Positions 7,023-9,196 of a stretch of 9,196 bases of DNA are shown here, piece after piece (position 1 is the first letter of the stretch; each line of letters opens with the position of its first letter). The DNA comes from CAZYMF01 sp964648215. GTDB lineage: Bacteria; Desulfobacterota; Binatia; HRBIN30; JACQVA1. Location: positions 1-9,196 of the forward strand of contig CAZYMF010000195.1 in NCBI GenBank assembly GCA_964648215.1, written 5' to 3'. The translations under genes and the position numbers were made by a program. The notes beneath the pieces were generated by a model. The model saw only the letters and a list, made by a program, of their open reading frames with translations, was not told the DNA's origin and searched no databases.

Positions 7023-7064
7023 GCATCCCGGCCGCAGGACGGCTGGGATGCATCCCGCTTCGGG
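7023..7064. other. Strong hairpin region in the 240-base gap after the surface-protein gene
   Basis: GCATCCCGGCCG (7023-7034) and CGGCTGGGATGC (7040-7051) form a 12-bp stem with one G-U pair and a 5-base loop, CAGGA. GGGATGCATCCC (7045-7056) is a perfect 12-base palindrome sharing the right arm, and CCCG-CTT-CGGG (7054-7064) forms a further small hairpin. No T-run follows, so a standard intrinsic terminator is not supported on the + strand. It could be a structured 3' end, a regulator binding site or a decayed repeat. The rest of 6927-7166 shows no convincing gene. Confidence 0.5.
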
Positions 7065-7129
7065 GCAACCCGGCAACAGGCAGCGATCTTGCTGAAACAG
7101 TTTCTGGCGCTGGCCCCTCCCTCCCACCC

Positions 7130-7160
7130 TTGACCCGTTCGCCGGAATCGGCGACATATC
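7130..7160 (+). promoter_or_regulatory. Possible sigma-70 promoter for the 117-aa gene
   Basis: TTGACC (7130-7135) is followed, 19 bases later, by CATATC (7155-7160), or ACATAT with 18. Transcription would start close to the ATG at 7167, giving a leaderless or nearly leaderless message, in keeping with the absence of a Shine-Dalgarno before that ATG. Spacing is longer than optimal. Confidence 0.35.
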
Positions 7161-7166
7161 TGCCTC

Positions 7167-7520
7167 ATGCCCACGCCGGGATTGCCGAAGATGATGCTCG
7201 GTTTCGTCGTCCGCCGCTGCGCGGTGGCGCTCGGCCACGCGCCGACGCCCGCCGAGTTCGCCGCGTGGGCCAACTCGCAACGCCAGGACGGGAAGCCCGG
7301 CTGTCTCTTCGGCCGGCCGATCAGCGAGAAGGAAGCGACGGTCATCCTGCGCCACCCGGCACGGCCGGTCTCGGCGCGCGACGCGGCGCCCCACGAACGG
7401 ATCAGCAGCGAGGAAACGAACAACGCCCCGAACGTCGTCTCCTTCGAGCGCGCGGCGCAGCGACGCGCGCCGCGGGGCGCCCGCCCCGCGCCCGGCCGGG
7501 CTCGCGTGCGCCGCGGCTGA
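7167..7520 (+). CDS. Small protein of unknown function, 117 aa
   Basis: I do not recognise this family. The reading frame is supported by very high G/C at third codon positions throughout and by a sensible amino-acid mix. The first two thirds look folded: LGFVVRRCAVALGHAPTPAE (11-30), an aromatic patch FAAWAN (31-36), then CLFGRPISEKEATVILRHPA (46-65). The C-terminus from about residue 95 is disordered and strongly basic (Arg/Pro/Ala-rich, no Lys), which could bind nucleic acid or acidic partners. There is no signal peptide or membrane helix. The ATG at 7191 or 7194 (giving MLGFVV...) is a plausible alternative start, since nothing resembling a strong ribosome site marks any of the three. It stands alone, 240 bases after the surface-protein gene and 73 before the cupin gene. 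Confidence 0.65.
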   Translation: MPTPGLPKMMLGFVVRRCAVALGHAPTPAEFAAWANSQRQDGKPGCLFGRPISEKEATVILRHPARPVSARDAAPHERISSEETNNAPNVVSFERAAQRRAPRGARPAPGRARVRRG

Positions 7521-7555
7521 TCGCGCGACCGGCCGCTCGCCACCCATCCCCCGCC

Positions 7556-7583
7556 TTGCCGGCTGGCGGCGCTGCGCTAAGAT
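7556..7583 (+). promoter_or_regulatory. Probable sigma-70 promoter of the bicupin gene
   Basis: TTGCCG (7556-7561), a 16-base spacer, then TAAGAT (7578-7583; five of six match TATAAT). Transcription would start near 7590, only a few bases before the ATG at 7594, so the leader would be very short. Confidence 0.5.
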
Positions 7584-7593
7584 CGACGGCGGG

Positions 7594-8262
7594 ATGGAGA
7601 ACCTCAACGACGATCCGACCCGGCGCGTGGTCATGGACACGGCCGCCATGGAGTGGCAACCGAGCCCGAGCCCGACGGTCTGGCGCAAACGTCTCGATCT
7701 GATCGGCGGCGAGCACGGCCGCGTCACCTCGGTGGTCCGCTACGACCCGAACTCCAGCTTCCCGGCGCACGATCATCCCGAGGGCGAGGAGATCCTGGTG
7801 TTGCAGGGAGTCTTCGCCGACGAGCACGGGACCTATCCCGCCGGCACTTATCTCCTCAATCCGCCCGGCTTCCGTCACGCCCCGTTCTCGCAGGAGGGGT
7901 GCGTTCTCTTCGTCAAGCTGCGCCAGTACGGCGGCGCGGATCGCGTCCACCTCGAGATCGACACGCGACAGGGCCGTTGGCTCGATACCGAGACTTCCGG
8001 CATCACCCGGATGCCGCTCTACGAGCACCCGATCCATCGCGACCGGATGTGGCTGGAGCGCTGGCGCGCGGGCGCGCGCCAGCCGGCGCATGCTCACCCG
8101 GAAGGCGAAGAGCTCTTCGTCCTCGAAGGGGAGATGGCGGACGAGCACGGGCGCTACGGCGCCGGCAGCTGGGTCCGCAATCCGGCCGGCAGCCGCCACG
8201 AGCCGTGGTCGTCCGCAGGTTGCCTGCTCTACGTCAAAACCGGCGGGCTGGCAGGACGATGA
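7594..8262 (+). CDS. Two-domain ChrR-like cupin protein, 222 aa
   Basis: Two homologous cupin halves are visible. The first (about residues 40-110) has H59-D-H61-P-E-G-E65-E and the distal H95. The second (about 145-216) has H166-A-H168-P-E-G-E172-E and H202. Each set matches the three-His-one-Glu metal site of cupins, so both metal sites look intact. The HPEGEE...VL.G...DE.G.Y.AG...NP.G..H.P pattern is that of the ChrR-type cupin family (cupin_7), whose founding member senses singlet oxygen as an anti-sigma factor. The N-terminal zinc-binding anti-sigma domain of ChrR is absent and no sigma factor lies next to it, so an anti-sigma role is not supported. A small-molecule-binding or dioxygenase-like role is possible. 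It is cytoplasmic, with no signal peptide. The start is the ATG at 7594 just after a TAAGAT promoter element; M14 is an alternative. Confidence 0.92.
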   Translation: MENLNDDPTRRVVMDTAAMEWQPSPSPTVWRKRLDLIGGEHGRVTSVVRYDPNSSFPAHDHPEGEEILVLQGVFADEHGTYPAGTYLLNPPGFRHAPFSQEGCVLFVKLRQYGGADRVHLEIDTRQGRWLDTETSGITRMPLYEHPIHRDRMWLERWRAGARQPAHAHPEGEELFVLEGEMADEHGRYGAGSWVRNPAGSRHEPWSSAGCLLYVKTGGLAGR

Positions 8263-8296
8263 TCGTCTTGCCGCGCGGGAAACAGATTTGACTACC

Positions 8297-8311
8297 CCCG
8301 CCTAAAGCGGG
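8297..8311. other. Small GC hairpin between the cupin gene and plsC
   Basis: CCCGC (8297-8301) and GCGGG (8307-8311) form a 5-bp stem with loop CTAAA, immediately before the plsC ribosome site. It is followed by AAAA rather than T on the + strand, so it is not a convincing terminator. It might weaken or shape plsC translation. Confidence 0.3.
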
Positions 8312-8317
8312 AAAAGG
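8312..8317 (+). promoter_or_regulatory. Ribosome binding site AAAAGG supporting the plsC GTG start
   Basis: AAAAGG ends 5 bases before the GTG at 8323. This favours the GTG as start, giving MRTILDWLFTVP at the beginning of the first membrane helix, although it is not an ATG. Confidence 0.5.
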
Positions 8318-8322
8318 CAGCG

Positions 8323-9084
8323 GTGCGAACGATCCTGGACTGGCTCTTCACTGTTCCTTTTCTCGCCACCTTCGGGTTGGTCCTGCTGGTTTTCGATCCG
8401 CTGCAGCGGATCACGCGCCTGTTCGGCCCGCGCCCGCACGAGATCGTCGTCGGCCTGATGCAGATCGCCCTGCTGTGGGCCTTCAAGATCTGCGGCACGC
8501 ACCTCGCCGTCGAGCGCTCCCCCGCGGTGCAGCCGTGGACCCCCTACGTTCTGATCGCCAACCACCAGAGCATGTTCGACGTTCCGATCCTGGGCGCGCT
8601 GCTGTTCAGCAACTTCCCCAAGTACGTGTCGAAGAAGGAGCTGGCGCGTTGGATTCCCAGCATCTCGTACAACCTGCGCCGCGGCGGCAACGCGGTCATC
8701 GATCGCGGCGACCGCGAGCAGGCGCTGCAGGCCATTCGCGAGCTCGGCCGCAGCCTGCAGCCGGGCCGCGTCTCCGCGGTCATCTATCCGGAGGGGACAC
8801 GGGCGCGCCGCGGTGAGGTCGGCCGCTTCAAGGCGGGCGGCACGCTCGAACTGCTCGCCGCGGCCTCGGACGTCGCCGTGGTCCCGGTGGCGATCGACGA
8901 ATCGTGGCGGCTGCTGCGCCACAACCTGCTGCCGGTCCCCTTCGGCACCCGCATCCACGTGCACATCGGCGCGCCGATCCCGCGCTCGGCCGACGAAGAC
9001 CGCGACGCGCTGCTGCGCCGGGTCGAGGACGAGATCCAGCAGACCCTGGCGCGGTGGCGCGGCGCGAGCTCTTCGTCGAGCTAG
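8323..9084 (+). CDS. plsC: 1-acyl-sn-glycerol-3-phosphate acyltransferase (PlsC family), 253 aa
   Basis: Family reaction: transfer of an acyl chain to the sn-2 position of lysophosphatidic acid, giving phosphatidic acid, at the inner face of the cytoplasmic membrane. All four acyltransferase blocks are present. Block I is NHQSMFD with H81 and D86 (HX4D catalytic pair). Block II is GGNAVIDRGD (121-130). Block III is YPEGTR (155-160) followed by GRFKAG. Block IV is VVPVAI (186-191). An N-terminal hydrophobic segment (about 7-24) and a weaker one (about 41-58) anchor the protein. Length is typical for PlsC. It starts with GTG behind AAAAGG and lies 60 bases after the bicupin gene, so the two could share a transcript. 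The C-terminus ends in a run of five serines after a basic helix. Other members act on other lysolipids, so the exact acceptor is inferred. Confidence 0.95.
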   Translation: MRTILDWLFTVPFLATFGLVLLVFDPLQRITRLFGPRPHEIVVGLMQIALLWAFKICGTHLAVERSPAVQPWTPYVLIANHQSMFDVPILGALLFSNFPKYVSKKELARWIPSISYNLRRGGNAVIDRGDREQALQAIRELGRSLQPGRVSAVIYPEGTRARRGEVGRFKAGGTLELLAAASDVAVVPVAIDESWRLLRHNLLPVPFGTRIHVHIGAPIPRSADEDRDALLRRVEDEIQQTLARWRGASSSSS

Positions 9085-9105
9085 GGTCGCGTTTTTCGCG
9101 TGGCA

Positions 9106-9123
9106 CGCAGGCTAGAGCCTGCG
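9106..9123. repeat. Perfect palindromic repeat downstream of plsC
   Basis: CGCAGGCT-AG-AGCCTGCG is an exact 8-bp inverted repeat with a 2-base centre, flanked by GGCA on the left and GCTACG on the right. Its form resembles short dispersed palindromes found in many copies in some bacterial genomes; only one copy is in this window. It could also end transcripts from either side, although no T-run follows. A separate CGCG-TTTTT-CGCG hairpin (9088-9100) precedes it. Confidence 0.6.
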
Positions 9124-9196
9124 GCTACGGGGAGGTGCCGAGAAGCGGGCGGCGTAGCGCCGCTCGTCGAGACCGAGGACGGAGAGAAAGCGCCCG
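9112..9196 (-). CDS. Possible C-terminus of a reverse-strand gene continuing past the right edge
   Basis: Reading leftward from the window edge, one frame is open for 27 codons and ends at a TAG (9114-9112) inside the palindrome. The peptide GRFLSVLGLDERRYAARF (then SAPPRSRRL) looks like a normal protein end with a likely helix and no low-complexity bias, while the other two frames read as Arg- or Ser-rich shadow sequence. If real, the gene is convergent with plsC and its last residues come from the repeat. No family can be assigned from 27 residues. Confidence 0.35.
   Translation of the reverse strand, partial: GRFLSVLGLDERRYAARFSAPPRSRRL

Noticed and set aside
4770..7727. Very long open frame on the - strand spanning the surface-protein gene and the region to the bicupin
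   Set aside because: It is an antisense shadow of a GC-rich, stop-poor region. It runs opposite three well-supported + strand genes and has low-complexity Ala/Gly/Val-rich translation without domain motifs.
8288..8316. Sigma-70 promoter TTGACT (8288-8293) for plsC
   Set aside because: The -10 position holds GAAAAG and overlaps the ribosome site, which leaves no room for a leader.

Overview
The window is a high-GC, gene-dense bacterial chromosome segment. The gene set (DnaE2 polymerase, a bacterial STT3 oligosaccharyltransferase, a choice-of-anchor Q/U surface protein, a ChrR-type bicupin, PlsC) and a good sigma-54 promoter match point to an uncultured lineage of the former Deltaproteobacteria, such as Binatota, Myxococcota or Desulfobacterota. 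This is inferred from gene content; no rRNA or other marker is present to settle it.

Layout: (1) 2-1828, + strand: the C-terminal half of the error-prone polymerase dnaE2. It stays open although three segments rich in GGTTGTTA / TAACAACC repeats interrupt it in frame. (2) 1852-4557, - strand, convergent with dnaE2 after 23 bases: a complete STT3-family oligosaccharyltransferase with its signature motifs intact. (3) 4558-4820: a divergent intergenic region with a near-consensus sigma-54 promoter pointing right. (4) 4821-6926, + strand: a secreted, membrane-anchored, glycine-rich beta-helix protein with CSLREA, choice-of-anchor Q and choice-of-anchor U regions and 13 N-X-S/T sequons. (5) 6927-7166: non-coding, with a strong hairpin. 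(6) 7167-7520: a 117-residue protein of unknown function. (7) 7594-8262: a two-domain cupin. (8) 8323-9084: a PlsC-type acyltransferase. (9) 9106-9196: a dispersed-type palindrome that supplies the stop codon of a probable reverse-strand gene entering from the right edge.

Functional reading: the STT3 enzyme and the sequon-rich exported protein are divergent neighbours and form a plausible enzyme/substrate pair for bacterial N-glycosylation. This is inferred from position and sequon count. The rightmost + strand genes look like ordinary metabolic and envelope genes with short leaders.

The most unusual features are the in-frame inverted-repeat insertions in dnaE2, reminiscent of the Rickettsia palindromic elements that insert into proteins, and the glycosyltransferase/sequon-rich protein pairing.
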